NCBI GenBank assembly: GCA_044222225.1
Contig: JBGANR010000016.1
Coordinates: 62,001 to 126,000, forward strand
Reading direction: 5' to 3'
From: JBGANR01 sp044222225
Lineage (GTDB): Bacteria; Actinomycetota; Actinomycetes; Mycobacteriales; Mycobacteriaceae
DNA length: 64,000 nucleotides
Part shown: in pieces, positions 16,745 through 28,493 of the stretch
Position numbering within the stretch: the first letter of the stretch is position 1
Layout: each line of letters starts with the position of its first letter
Position numbers and translations under genes: made by a program
The notes under the pieces: model-generated
Database searches by the model: none
What the model was told of the DNA's origin: nothing
The model's input: only the letters and a program-made list of their open reading frames with translations

Positions 16745-17397
16745 GCGTCCGCACGCGCGTCATGGTCGTCGACGACCACCCGATCTGGCGCGAAGGCGTC
16801 GCCCGCGACCTCGGCGAGGCCGGATTCGACGTCGTCGCCACCGCCGACGACGTCGCCTCGGCCGCCGTCCGCGCCGCGGCGACCAGGCCCGACGTCGTGC
16901 TCATGGACATGAACCTGCCCGACGGCACCGGTGCCGACGCGACGGGCCGCGTCATCGCCGTGGCACCGGCCGCGCGCGTGCTGGTCCTCTCCGCGTCGTC
17001 CGAACGCGACGACGTCCTCGACGCCGTGAAGGCCGGTGCCACCGGCTATCTCGTCAAGAGCGCCTCGGCCGCCGAGCTCGTCTCAGCGGTCCGCGCGACG
17101 GCGGCCGGGCAACCGGTGTTCACCGCCGGACTCGCCGGGCTGGTGCTCGGCGAGTACCGCCGGCTCGCGGCCGCTCCGGAAGACGACGCCACGCCGCGTC
17201 CGCAGCTCAGCGAGCGGGAGACCGAGATCCTGCGGCTCGTGGCGAAGGGGCTGCGGTCCAAGCAGATCGGTGAGCGGCTGCACCTCTCGCACCGGACCGT
17301 CGACAACCACATCGGGGCGACGCTGCGCAAACTGCAGCTCGCGAACCGGGTCGAGCTGGCGCGATACGCGTTGGAGGCCGGGCTCGACGAGGGCTGA
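16741..17397 (+). CDS. Two-component response regulator, NarL/LuxR family
   Basis: A 218-residue DNA-binding regulator. The receiver domain carries DDHP near the N terminus, phospho-acceptor Asp in VVLMDMNLPDG, and the conserved Lys in GYLVKSAS. The C-terminal LuxR HTH spans LSERETEILRLVAKGLRSKQ to HIGATLRKLQ. The ATG overlaps the kinase stop by 4 bases. Targets cannot be read from the sequence. Confidence 0.93.
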   Translation: MSVRTRVMVVDDHPIWREGVARDLGEAGFDVVATADDVASAAVRAAATRPDVVLMDMNLPDGTGADATGRVIAVAPAARVLVLSASSERDDVLDAVKAGATGYLVKSASAAELVSAVRATAAGQPVFTAGLAGLVLGEYRRLAAAPEDDATPRPQLSERETEILRLVAKGLRSKQIGERLHLSHRTVDNHIGATLRKLQLANRVELARYALEAGLDEG

Positions 17398-17483
17398 ACC
17401 CGGGGAGGATCGGGGGAAAGCCGGGGGCGAACCGAGTGGTTCTACTCATCCGCCGGCGCCATCCGGGGACGAGCCTTGACCTC

Positions 17484-19316
17484 ATGATCACGCCGTTCCC
17501 GCAGCCGGGCCAGTCCGCACCGCCGCCGCCGTCGCCGCAGTCGGGCGAGTACCAGCCCGGTCCGCCGTCGTCCGGGCCGTCTCAGTACGGGCCTGCCCCG
17601 TACGACGCGGCGCCGTACGGGCATCCGCAGTATGGCGCGACGCCGTATGGGCACCCGCCGTACGGTCCGCACCCGTTCGATCCGGCACGGTTCGGCGTGC
17701 CGCCCGCGCCGATGCCCCGGCCGGCGCCCTGGTACCGCCGCGAAGGCGCCGTCAGCCGCGTCCTCGCCGCGGCGGGCGCGGCCGTGACGCTCATCGGGCT
17801 CGCCATGCTGCTCGTCCTGGCGGCACAGTACGGCTATCTCGGCCCGCTCACGCGGGTCGTCGGGGGCGCCGTGCTGTCGGCCGCGCTCGTCGTCGCCGGG
17901 CAGCACGTCCACCGGCGGCCCGGCGGCGGCATCGCCGGAGCGGCGCTGACGGCCACCGGCATCGCGGGCTCCTACCTCGTCATCCTCGCGGCCGGCCCGT
18001 ACTACGGTTGGCTGCCGCCGGTCGCCGGGCTCGGTCTCGCGTTCGGCGTCGCAGCGACGGGCATGGCGATCGCTTTGCGCTGGCACAGCCAGGCGCTCGC
18101 GGCCGGCGTCCTCGGCGGCGTCGCCCTGTTGGCTCCCGCGCTGACCGGTGGTCCGACCCTCGTCCTGCTCGTCTACCTGACGCTTCTCGCCACCGCCGCA
18201 CTGCCGATCACGGGCCTGCACGACTGGCCGTTCGTCACAGCGGCGCGCGTCGTGCCGCTCACCTTCGCCCTCATCGCCGCCGCCGCGACGGACACAGACG
18301 GGGCGCTGCTGCTGGTGGTCGCGGCGGCCTGCGCAGTCCTGGCCCTCGGCGGCGGCCTCGCCGGCGAGATCCGTCATCCCGGCTCCTTCGTGTCCGCCAT
18401 GTCGGTCGTGGTCGGAGCGCTGCCCGCCGTGGTCGTCGCGGGTGCGGCGCCGCGCGCCGGCACGGCCCTGACGTTCGGGGCGCTCGCACTGATCTCGGCG
18501 GCCGTCGCCGTGACGACACCGGGAACCGCTTCGCCCCGGGAAAACGCCACCGGCAGCGGAACCGCGCGGCGCGGCGAGGGATTCCGGGGCGCGGCGATGT
18601 TCGCGGCGGTCATCGAGGCGGCCGCCGTGGTCATCGACGTCACGCCGGAGGACGTCTGGCTGCCGTCCTTCCTCCTGCTGACGCTCGGCCTCATCGCACT
18701 CGCGATCACGCTTGGTTCGCGCGGCATCGGATTCGCCGCCGGCGCCCTCGCGATGCTCACGCTGCCACTGTTCTATCTGGCCACCGGTCCGATGATGCTG
18801 CTCTCACCGAGGGGCGTCGCGTCCATCGCGAACCCGGGCGTGCTGACGTCGGTGATGATCGTGCTGGCCGGCGCGCTCGGCCTCGGCTGGTGGGGACGTC
18901 TGCGCGACGACGGCCGCGTCGTCCTCGCGGCGATCATCGCCGCGGGCCACGCCGTCGGGGCGGGCGCGATCATCGGCGGCAGCGCCGTCGCCGGCGAGAC
19001 GGGCTATCTGGCCGGTCATGCCGCCGCGACCGCCGTCATCGCGGTCATCGGCGGCGGCCTACTGCTGATCTCCATCCGCCCGGACGCCGCGCGCTGGGCC
19101 CGACCCGCGGGCCTCGCCATCCTCGCGCTCGCCGTCGGCAAGCTCGTGATGTTCGACCTCGCCGCGCTCGATCCGGTGTGGCGGATGCTCGCCTTCCTCG
19201 TCGTCGGACTTCTGCTGCTGGGCGCCGCGACGCGCTTCGGACGGCTCAGCGCCGAACCCGCCGCGGACGGTCCGAGCAACACCGAAACCACCGACCCGAG
19301 TCTGGCCGTGCGCTGA
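17484..19316 (+). CDS. DUF2339-type polytopic membrane protein
   Basis: A 610-residue protein. The first 75 residues are Pro/Gly/Tyr-rich and repetitive (PYGHPQYGATPYGHPPYG), likely an exposed flexible tail. The rest is a long series of hydrophobic helices (well over a dozen), with the start of the membrane part (AQYGYLGPLTRVVGGAVLSA) and the following Gly-rich helices typical of the DUF2339 family. Function unknown; cell-envelope role is a guess. The ATG at 17484 is chosen because the repeat tail starts there. Convergent with nei2. Confidence 0.75.
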   Translation: MITPFPQPGQSAPPPPSPQSGEYQPGPPSSGPSQYGPAPYDAAPYGHPQYGATPYGHPPYGPHPFDPARFGVPPAPMPRPAPWYRREGAVSRVLAAAGAAVTLIGLAMLLVLAAQYGYLGPLTRVVGGAVLSAALVVAGQHVHRRPGGGIAGAALTATGIAGSYLVILAAGPYYGWLPPVAGLGLAFGVAATGMAIALRWHSQALAAGVLGGVALLAPALTGGPTLVLLVYLTLLATAALPITGLHDWPFVTAARVVPLTFALIAAAATDTDGALLLVVAAACAVLALGGGLAGEIRHPGSFVSAMSVVVGALPAVVVAGAAPRAGTALTFGALALISAAVAVTTPGTASPRENATGSGTARRGEGFRGAAMFAAVIEAAAVVIDVTPEDVWLPSFLLLTLGLIALAITLGSRGIGFAAGALAMLTLPLFYLATGPMMLLSPRGVASIANPGVLTSVMIVLAGALGLGWWGRLRDDGRVVLAAIIAAGHAVGAGAIIGGSAVAGETGYLAGHAAATAVIAVIGGGLLLISIRPDAARWARPAGLAILALAVGKLVMFDLAALDPVWRMLAFLVVGLLLLGAATRFGRLSAEPAADGPSNTETTDPSLAVR

Positions 19317-19324
19317 CCTGCCTG

Positions 19325-20137
19325 TCAGCGGGCGCCGACGCCCGTCGGTCCCCGCTGACACGTCGGGCACCAGAACAGGTTGCGAGCCTCCATGACGGTT
19401 GTCGCGACCGGCGACCCGCACACCCGGCAGGGCTCGCCGACGCGTCGGTAGACATAGGTGCGCGGCCGGTCCGGCGAGTACGACGGGGCACCGGCGTCAT
19501 GTTCGGCGCGGACGACGTGCATCACCCCGGTGGCGACGCCGACGGGCATGAGTTCGACGAGGTCGTCCCACAGCGCGGACGGGTCCGGGACGCGTCGGCC
19601 CTCGGTGAACGGATCGAGCCCGGCGCGGAACAGCACCTCGGCGCGGTAGACGTTCCCGACGCCGGCGATCACCTTCTGATCCATGAGCAGCGAACCGATC
19701 GCCCGCCGCGAACGACGCACCCGCGCGACGAAGACGTCCGGGTCGGCCTCCGGACGCAGCGGGTCGGGACCGAGCCGGGTGAGCAGTGCGTCGACCTCGG
19801 GCTCGGTGACGAGTTCGCAGGCCGCCGGGCCGCGCAGGTCGGTGCCCCGGCCCGGCCGCGTCAGCCGCATCCGGACCTGTCCGACCGGCGCGGGCGGCGG
19901 CCCGGTGAACTCGGAGAACGCGCCGTAGATCCCCAGGTGGATGTGCACGGTCCGGCCGGACGCGTAGCGGTGCAGCAGGTGTTTGCCCCACGCCTCGGCG
20001 TCGACGAACTCGTCGCCGTCGAGGAGCCGCGCCGCCTCGGTGAACCGCCCCTGCGGACTGCTGACGCCGACGCGGCGGCCCGCGAAGAACTCGCGATGCC
20101 GTCGCGCCAGCCGATGCAGCGTGTGCCCTTCGGGCAC
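19325..20137 (-). CDS. nei2: Fpg/Nei-family DNA glycosylase (Nei2-like)
   Basis: Excises oxidised bases and nicks the abasic site. The protein of 270 residues begins PEGHTLHRLA after the initiator, giving the catalytic Pro and Glu; the helix-two-turn-helix (DQKVIAGVGNVYRAEVLF) and the C-terminal zinc finger CRVC...CPTC are intact. The GTG start follows the rpiB stop without a gap (TAGGTG). The order nei2-rpiB-Rv2466c-pepN matches M. tuberculosis Rv2464c-Rv2467. Confidence 0.92.
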   Translation of the reverse strand: MPEGHTLHRLARRHREFFAGRRVGVSSPQGRFTEAARLLDGDEFVDAEAWGKHLLHRYASGRTVHIHLGIYGAFSEFTGPPPAPVGQVRMRLTRPGRGTDLRGPAACELVTEPEVDALLTRLGPDPLRPEADPDVFVARVRRSRRAIGSLLMDQKVIAGVGNVYRAEVLFRAGLDPFTEGRRVPDPSALWDDLVELMPVGVATGVMHVVRAEHDAGAPSYSPDRPRTYVYRRVGEPCRVCGSPVATTVMEARNLFWCPTCQRGPTGVGAR

Positions 20138-20620
20138 CTACTCGGCGGCGGCCCCGGGAACCGCCGGGGCGACGCCGGTGGCGTCGTAGTCGAGGAGGGT
20201 GTCGATGCGGCGCTGGTGCCGCGGATCCCCGGAGAACGGGGTGGCGATGAAGGCGTCGACGATGGCGAGCGCGTCCTCGACGCTGTGCATCCGGCCGCCG
20301 ATGCCGATGAGCTGAGCGTCGTTGTGCTGGCGCGTGAGCTGAGCGGTCTCGACACTCCAGGCGAGGCCGCAGCGCGCGCCCTTCACCTTGTTCGCCGCGA
20401 TCTGCTCGCCGTTGCCCGAGCCGCCGATGACGATGCCGAGGCTGCCCGGATCGGCGACGACCTTCTTCGCCGCGTCGATGCAGAACGACGGGTAGTCGTC
20501 GAGGGCGTCGTAGACGAAGGCGCCACAGTCGACGACGTCGTGTCCCGCGCCCCGCAGATGCTCGGCGATCTGATTCTTGAGTTCGAAGCCCGCGTGATCG
20601 GCTCCCAGGTATACGCGCAT
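20138..20620 (-). CDS. rpiB: Ribose-5-phosphate isomerase B
   Basis: Interconverts ribose-5-phosphate and ribulose-5-phosphate in the pentose phosphate pathway. The 160 residues include the N-terminal MRVYLGADHAGFELK, the phosphate-binding GGSGNGEQIAANK and NDAQLIGIGGR motifs of the family. In the mycobacterial type the catalytic base is a Glu where E. coli RpiB uses Cys; GNGEQ supports that type. It is directly adjacent to nei2 and divergent from the M48 protease. Confidence 0.95.
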   Translation of the reverse strand: MRVYLGADHAGFELKNQIAEHLRGAGHDVVDCGAFVYDALDDYPSFCIDAAKKVVADPGSLGIVIGGSGNGEQIAANKVKGARCGLAWSVETAQLTRQHNDAQLIGIGGRMHSVEDALAIVDAFIATPFSGDPRHQRRIDTLLDYDATGVAPAVPGAAAE

Positions 20621-20687
20621 GGCCTCATCCTCGCAGATACGCCGCGCGTCCGGGCCGTGTGGCCGACGCCCGATTAGGTTGGAGCCC

Positions 20688-21686
20688 GTGCACCCCGACG
20701 ACGAGCAGCGACACCACGAGGCGCCTGCGATCGCTCCCCCGCCGACGTGGCTCCCTCCGGCGGCCTACGCCCACCGGCCCCGACGGCATCCATGGGAGAT
20801 CCCGCTGCTCGTCCTGCTCATCGTCGTGTCGGTGACGGCCTACCTCATCGCACTGTTGCTCGTCGCGACGGGAAGTCTCACCGACTACGCCCTCGTCCCG
20901 CTGTTCGCGCCGTTCATCGTCTGGTTCGTTCGCGGCCTGACGTGGGCGGGGCCGCGCGTCAACGGCGTCCGGATGTCTCCGACGCAGTTCCCCGAGGGCT
21001 ACCGGATGGTGGTCGACGCCGCCGAACGCTTCGGCCTCGAGCAGATCCCCGACGCCTACGTCGTCCTCGGCAACGGCCAGATCAACGCCTTCGCCTCGGG
21101 ACATGGCTTCCGCCGGTTCGTCGTCGTCTACAGCGACCTCTTCGAGGTCGGCGGCGCCGCGCGCCACCCCGAGGCGCTGCGTTTCATCATCGGCCACGAG
21201 GTCGGCCACATCGCGGCCGGGCACGTCTCCTACTGGCGCCAGCTCTCCTCGCTGGCGACGGGGTGGTTGCCGGTGCTCGGCTCCGCACTCTCGCGCGCCC
21301 AGGAGTACACGGCCGACAATTACGGCTACTACAACCAACCGGACGGAGCGCCCGGCGCGATCGGCGTCCTCGCAGCGGGCAAGTACATGCTGACGTCGGT
21401 CTCGTTCGACGAGATGTGCGACCGCGCGTCGTCCGAACGCGGCTTCTTCCTCTGGCTCACCAATCTGCTGGCGAGCCACCCCGTGCTCACCTGGCGCGCC
21501 GCCGCGCTGCGCAACCGCAACGCACCGGGCCGGATGTTCTTCCGGCCGAAGGAGGTCGTGCGCGGCATCGGCAGCGGTCAGGTGCAGTCGTCGCCGCCGG
21601 TGCTGGCACCGGAACCGAGTGTGTGGAACCCGAAGGTGATCCACGACCCCGTCGATCCCGGCGCCCACACCGGCTCGCCGTGCTGA
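20688..21686 (+). CDS. M48-family membrane metalloprotease
   Basis: A 332-residue protein with two N-terminal hydrophobic helices (IPLLVLLIVVSVTAYLIALL and a second near YALVPLFAPFIVWFV) and the zinc motif HEVGH at residues 170-174. A downstream Glu in AQEYTADNYG is the likely third ligand, as in HtpX-like enzymes. It probably degrades membrane or envelope proteins. The GTG at 20688 follows GGAG and is preferred to an upstream start that would overlap rpiB. This gene is not between rpiB and the Rv2466c homologue in M. tuberculosis as I recall it, so it appears to be an insertion into a conserved block. Confidence 0.88.
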   Translation: MHPDDEQRHHEAPAIAPPPTWLPPAAYAHRPRRHPWEIPLLVLLIVVSVTAYLIALLLVATGSLTDYALVPLFAPFIVWFVRGLTWAGPRVNGVRMSPTQFPEGYRMVVDAAERFGLEQIPDAYVVLGNGQINAFASGHGFRRFVVVYSDLFEVGGAARHPEALRFIIGHEVGHIAAGHVSYWRQLSSLATGWLPVLGSALSRAQEYTADNYGYYNQPDGAPGAIGVLAAGKYMLTSVSFDEMCDRASSERGFFLWLTNLLASHPVLTWRAAALRNRNAPGRMFFRPKEVVRGIGSGQVQSSPPVLAPEPSVWNPKVIHDPVDPGAHTGSPC

Positions 21687-21690
21687 CGGC

Positions 21691-22308
21691 TCAGTCGAAG
21701 ACCGGCTCCTCGTGGCGCGAGCGCTTGAGCTCGAAGAAGTGCGGATACGAGGCCAGCGCGACAGCGCCGTCCCAGATCTTTCCGGCCACTTCGCCGCGCG
21801 GGATGCGCGAGAGCACCGGCCCGAAGAACGCGGAACCGTTGATGTGGATGGTCGGGGTGCCGACGTCGTCGCCGACCTTGCTCATCCCCTCGTGATGGCT
21901 CTCGCGGATGACGGCGTCGTAGGCGTCCGAATCGGCGGCGGCCAGCAGCTCCGGATTCAGCCCCAGCTCGGCCACGGCGCCAGCGACCGCGACGTCGAGA
22001 TCCCTGATCCCCTCGTTGTGGATGCGGGTGCCGATCGCGGCATACAGCGGCGCGAGGATCTCCTCACCCTCGGCGACCGCCGCGGCGGCGATGACGCGCA
22101 CCGGCCGCCAGGCGTTCTTGAGCCCCTCGGCGTACTCGGGCGGGATGTCCCGTCCCTCGTTGAGGACGGCCAGGCTCATGATGTGGAAACGGACCTCGAT
22201 GTCGCGCACCTGCTCGGCTTCGAGAATCCAGCGGGAGGTGATCCAGCACCAGGGGCACAGCGGGTCGAACCAGAAGTCGACCCGGTCTTTCGTCGGTGTG
22301 TCAGTCAC
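21691..22308 (-). CDS. DsbA-like mycothiol-dependent nitroreductase family (Rv2466c-like)
   Basis: A 205-residue thioredoxin-fold protein with CPWC at residues 18-21 in the family context VDFWFDPLCPWCW, followed by ITSRWILE. The M. tuberculosis relative Rv2466c uses mycothiol and reduces nitro-prodrugs under oxidative stress. The GTG start at 22308 (MTDTPTKDRVDFW) is chosen because the family begins there. It is divergent from pepN and converges with the M48 gene, with only 4 bases between the stops. Confidence 0.9.
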   Translation of the reverse strand: MTDTPTKDRVDFWFDPLCPWCWITSRWILEAEQVRDIEVRFHIMSLAVLNEGRDIPPEYAEGLKNAWRPVRVIAAAAVAEGEEILAPLYAAIGTRIHNEGIRDLDVAVAGAVAELGLNPELLAAADSDAYDAVIRESHHEGMSKVGDDVGTPTIHINGSAFFGPVLSRIPRGEVAGKIWDGAVALASYPHFFELKRSRHEEPVFD

Positions 22309-22460
22309 GTCACAGCACAACCGCCACCGCCGCCCACGCATTCCCGCGCGGCGTCGGCATCCGCGTCCCCGCGCGGTTCACGCCGTATGTTGAGACGAGT
22401 CATTCCCGCCGGATCGCCGAGCGGCACCGGCGATCTCGCCCCTCCACCGAAAGGCGCTCC

Positions 22461-25040
<2,580 letters not shown>

Positions 25041-25095
25041 TCACTGCGCTGAACTGGTGGTGGGCCCATCCGGGAACTGGTCGGTGGGCCCACTG

Positions 25096-26067
25096 CTAAC
25101 AGATGCCCGACCGTTCGTTCAGCCAGTTGATCTGTGCGAGTCGCTGATGAGACCCGCCGCCTTCGTGGTCGTTATACGGGTAAACGACGATCTCTTTCGC
25201 GCCGGCGTATGCGTTGTAGGCCGAATATACGGTGGACGGCGGGCAGACCCGGTCCATCAGGGCGACAGAGAACAATGCCGGCGCCGCAGCCCGCTTGGCG
25301 AAGTTGACACCGTCGAAGTGGCTCAGGGTGGCAAACGTGCGCTCGACGGCTCCGCGATGGGCGGCGAGGTACCGGGTCACCTCGGCAAACGGGTCCTGAT
25401 CGCTGATATCGACCGCGCGGCGGAAGTGACAGAGGAAAGGAACGTCGGGCATCACCGCCAGCAGATCAGGGATGAGCCCGGACACCGCCAGGGTGATGCC
25501 GCCGCCCTGGCTGAGTCCCTGGACCGCGACACGGGCCGGGTCGACCCCAGGCAGCATCCGCACGGCGTCGACGGCCCGGACGGCGTCGGTGAAGACGCGC
25601 CGATAGTAGTAGGTGTCGGGACTCTCGATGCCGCTGGTGACGAACCCAGGCCCATGCGGACCGCTGCCGTGTGGGTCCCCCGTGGAACCGGTCAGCCACG
25701 CGGAGCCCTGTCCGCGCGTGTCGACCAGTAGATGGGCGTAGCCGGCGCTGGCCCACGACAGGGAGGCCCCCGGCACGTCTCGTCCGCCGCCGTATCCGAT
25801 GAACTCGACCACAGCGGGCAGTGGTCCGTCCGCATGCCGGGGAGTCGTCAGCCAGGCGTTGATCGGGTCACCCGCGAAGCCGCTGAACGACACGTCGTGG
25901 ACGTCCACTGTTCGGTACGGAGTCGCAACCGGCGTCGCCCGGACGTTCGGCGGAAGTGCGCGGGCGGCGTCGATCGTGGCGGCCCAGAAGCTGTCGAAGC
26001 CGTCGGGCTCGGCCACCTGCGGCCGGAAGTCGACAAGCTGATCGAGCGGCAGATCCAATCTGGCCAT
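25096..26067 (-). CDS. Acetyl xylan esterase / cephalosporin-C deacetylase (CE7 family)
   Basis: A 323-residue alpha/beta-hydrolase that removes acetyl groups from small esters. The CE7 marks are RGQG at 118-121, the nucleophile elbow GLSQGG with Ser186, an Asp in ALMDRVCPPS and the catalytic His in YNDHEGGGSH near the C terminus. No signal peptide, so it acts in the cytoplasm. It is divergent from the HSL esterase gene and starts a 5-kb block that interrupts the conserved pepN-DUF5130 order. Confidence 0.9.
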   Translation of the reverse strand: MARLDLPLDQLVDFRPQVAEPDGFDSFWAATIDAARALPPNVRATPVATPYRTVDVHDVSFSGFAGDPINAWLTTPRHADGPLPAVVEFIGYGGGRDVPGASLSWASAGYAHLLVDTRGQGSAWLTGSTGDPHGSGPHGPGFVTSGIESPDTYYYRRVFTDAVRAVDAVRMLPGVDPARVAVQGLSQGGGITLAVSGLIPDLLAVMPDVPFLCHFRRAVDISDQDPFAEVTRYLAAHRGAVERTFATLSHFDGVNFAKRAAAPALFSVALMDRVCPPSTVYSAYNAYAGAKEIVVYPYNDHEGGGSHQRLAQINWLNERSGIC

Positions 26068-26288
26068 CGGCGGGTTCTCCTCGAAGATCGACGGGTGTCA
26101 TGGGCGCCGCGGTTGCACTCCGCCTCAACGAACAGCGGTTGCGCCGCGGGCCTCCCACACGAGGTAGCCAATCAGCAGGCGATGCGACGGGTGAGGCGTC
26201 ACGTGGCGGAGGCTCTCCGCCAAGTGGCTGCCCTCGGGAGCGAGCACCGCGGTTTAGGGTGTTCCTGCCGTCGTGATCGGAGTCGCCC

Positions 26289-27287
26289 ATGTCGTTGCCA
26301 TCGCCCGGCCGTCTCACAGCTGGGAACCCGCCGCAGCCGCCGCTGGATCCTGAGTGCGCTGCCGCTCTCGCTGCGCTGCCACCGGCACTCCGGTGGTCGT
26401 CGATGGCCGAACTCGTCTCAACCCTCCGCCGGCCTGCGGATCCCGACCCCAGTGACGAGGCGCTCACCCTCGATGGGCGCTACGCCGTGAGCGAGGAACT
26501 GATCGGCACCGCCGAGGGCTCGACCGAGCTGCCCCTGCTGATCTGTCGACCGGTGGGGATAGACGAGCCAGGACCTGCGCTCCTCGTCCTGCACGGCGGC
26601 GGAATGTGCTGCGGAACCAATCGCTCGGGGCTCGTCGACGTTCTCCAGATCGCGGCAGGTCTGGATCTCGTCGTGCTGAGCCTGGGCTACCGGCTGGCAC
26701 CCGAGAACCCCGACCCGATACCCCTCGAGGACTGCTACCGGGGCTTGCTCACCGTCGTGAACGATGCCCACCGGTTGGGCGTCGACCCGCGTCGCATCGT
26801 GCTGTGGGGGACCAGCGGCGGTGGCGGCCTCGCCGCCGGCGCCGCCCTTCGCACGCGCGACGATCGGGGACCCCGGCTGGCTGGGCTGATGCTCCTGAGT
26901 CCGATGCTGGACGATCGCAACAACTCGTTCTCCGCCCACCAGATGGAGGGGCTCGACACCTGGACGCGGCAGGCCAACGGCTTCGCTTGGAGCGCGCTGC
27001 TCGGAGATCGCGCCGGGGGCGTCGACGTCACGTCCTACAGCGCCCCGGCTCGAGCCACCGACCTGAGCGGCCTGCCGCCGACCTTCTTGGACGTCGGTTC
27101 CACGGAGACCTTCCGCGACGAGGTGACGGCGTTCGCCGATCGGTTGTGGCGATCCGGGGGGTCGGCCGAACTACACGTCTGGCCCGGGGGATACCACGGG
27201 TTCGAGTCCGTCACCCCACAGAGCCGGTTGGCCCAACTCACCTGGCAGTCGCGCTTGCACTGGCTGCAGCGGGTTCTGGACCTCTGA
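26289..27287 (+). CDS. Alpha/beta-hydrolase of the hormone-sensitive-lipase type
   Basis: A 332-residue esterase. The oxyanion motif HGGG is at 102-105, the nucleophile motif GTSGGG with Ser176, YRLAPENPDP follows as in the family, and a late Asp (LDVGSTE) and His (GGYHGF) complete the triad. It hydrolyses short-chain esters. It starts a run with the PucR-like regulator (18 bases on) and the MFS-Usp gene, opposite the CE7 esterase, so the four genes may handle an acetylated or esterified substrate together (inference). Confidence 0.9.
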   Translation: MSLPSPGRLTAGNPPQPPLDPECAAALAALPPALRWSSMAELVSTLRRPADPDPSDEALTLDGRYAVSEELIGTAEGSTELPLLICRPVGIDEPGPALLVLHGGGMCCGTNRSGLVDVLQIAAGLDLVVLSLGYRLAPENPDPIPLEDCYRGLLTVVNDAHRLGVDPRRIVLWGTSGGGGLAAGAALRTRDDRGPRLAGLMLLSPMLDDRNNSFSAHQMEGLDTWTRQANGFAWSALLGDRAGGVDVTSYSAPARATDLSGLPPTFLDVGSTETFRDEVTAFADRLWRSGGSAELHVWPGGYHGFESVTPQSRLAQLTWQSRLHWLQRVLDL

Positions 27288-27305
27288 GGCGAGAGGCATG
27301 ACGAC

Positions 27306-28301
27306 ATGAAGGAACTTGCCGGACGGCTCTCTGCGGCCGATCCCAACCTCGGGGACGCTGTCCGCATCATCAGCTATTTCGACGAACTTCTCGCGCACCG
27401 AGGGGGTTTCGAGAGCATCGTGCGCGGCGCCGCCGTGCTCGCCGGCGCCCCCGCCCGACTCAGCCTCCCCAGGCGGCGCCTCCCTGTGCGAGTCCTTCCC
27501 GACGGGCGACGCGATGATCTCGGCGACCTCCCGGAGCCTGACTGGCAGTCGATCGCCCTTCCCGATTTCGGCGCAACACTCTGGCTCGAACGCACCGCCG
27601 ACGCGGGCACCGACGTCTTGATCCTGGAACGCGCCGCCATAGCCCTCCGGGCGGCGCTCGACCGATCGCCGCACCGCTTCTTGTCTCATCAAGACGACCC
27701 GGCCCTGATCGAGATCATGGTCGACCCCGAGTCCGACCCCGCGACCCGCGCCCAGGCGGCCCGGTCCCTGGGGATCAAGTCGGGACAGCTCGTTCGGGCG
27801 ATCGCCCAGACCGGCGAGATTCGGCTGGAGGTCGTCGACCCGGGCCGCGACCCAGCGCCTCTGTCGATCGTCGACAAGGCCGGCGTCGGGCCGTCCGTCA
27901 CCGTCGAGGACGCACCCCGATCGGCCAGGGAGGCCGGCCTGGCACTTCGGTTCACCACGGCGGCGACCGCGTCCAACCCTCAGGGAGCGATTGCGTACAG
28001 CGAGGAACTGGGGGTGCTCACCCTGCTGGCGACCATCGCTGACGGTCCGGAACGGCACGCCGACATCGACACTCTCAAGGACGCGCTCATCCAAGGGCCG
28101 TCGTGGCTACTGGAAACGTTGGACGCGTTGGCCACGACCGAAAGCCTGCGCAGCGCGGCGCGGATACTCGTCGTCCACCACTCCACCCTGCAACGCCGCC
28201 TCGGTCAGATCGCCAAGACCCTCGGGTGGGATGTGACGACCCCCGTGGGAAAGCTCCGTTTGCAAGTGACCCTGCTCCTCCGGCGGCTCTCCTCAGCCTG
28301 A
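27306..28301 (+). CDS. PucR-like transcriptional regulator
   Basis: A 331-residue protein whose C-terminal 60 residues (SLRSAARILVVHHSTLQRRL, then LGWDVTTPVGKLRLQVTLLLRRL) match the PucR C-terminal helix-turn-helix pattern. The N-terminal two thirds is a poorly conserved sensory region. It lies 18 bases after the HSL esterase and about 190 bases before the MFS-Usp gene, so it likely controls this block. Confidence 0.75.
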   Translation: MKELAGRLSAADPNLGDAVRIISYFDELLAHRGGFESIVRGAAVLAGAPARLSLPRRRLPVRVLPDGRRDDLGDLPEPDWQSIALPDFGATLWLERTADAGTDVLILERAAIALRAALDRSPHRFLSHQDDPALIEIMVDPESDPATRAQAARSLGIKSGQLVRAIAQTGEIRLEVVDPGRDPAPLSIVDKAGVGPSVTVEDAPRSAREAGLALRFTTAATASNPQGAIAYSEELGVLTLLATIADGPERHADIDTLKDALIQGPSWLLETLDALATTESLRSAARILVVHHSTLQRRLGQIAKTLGWDVTTPVGKLRLQVTLLLRRLSSA

Positions 28302-28493
28302 GTGTCGATCTCATCAGGTCGATGCGCATGAATTCCCGACCCAGGCCCTGATCAACGCTGCGACCGCTCCCGCCGTACCGCCGGGCGGCGGAGCCGATCC
28401 GCCACTTGACGCCTAGGCGGCGCGTTCGCGCGCTGATGTGCTGATACCCGACGCGGCCCTTCTTGATCCGCGCATTCGACCAGAAGGAGGCCA

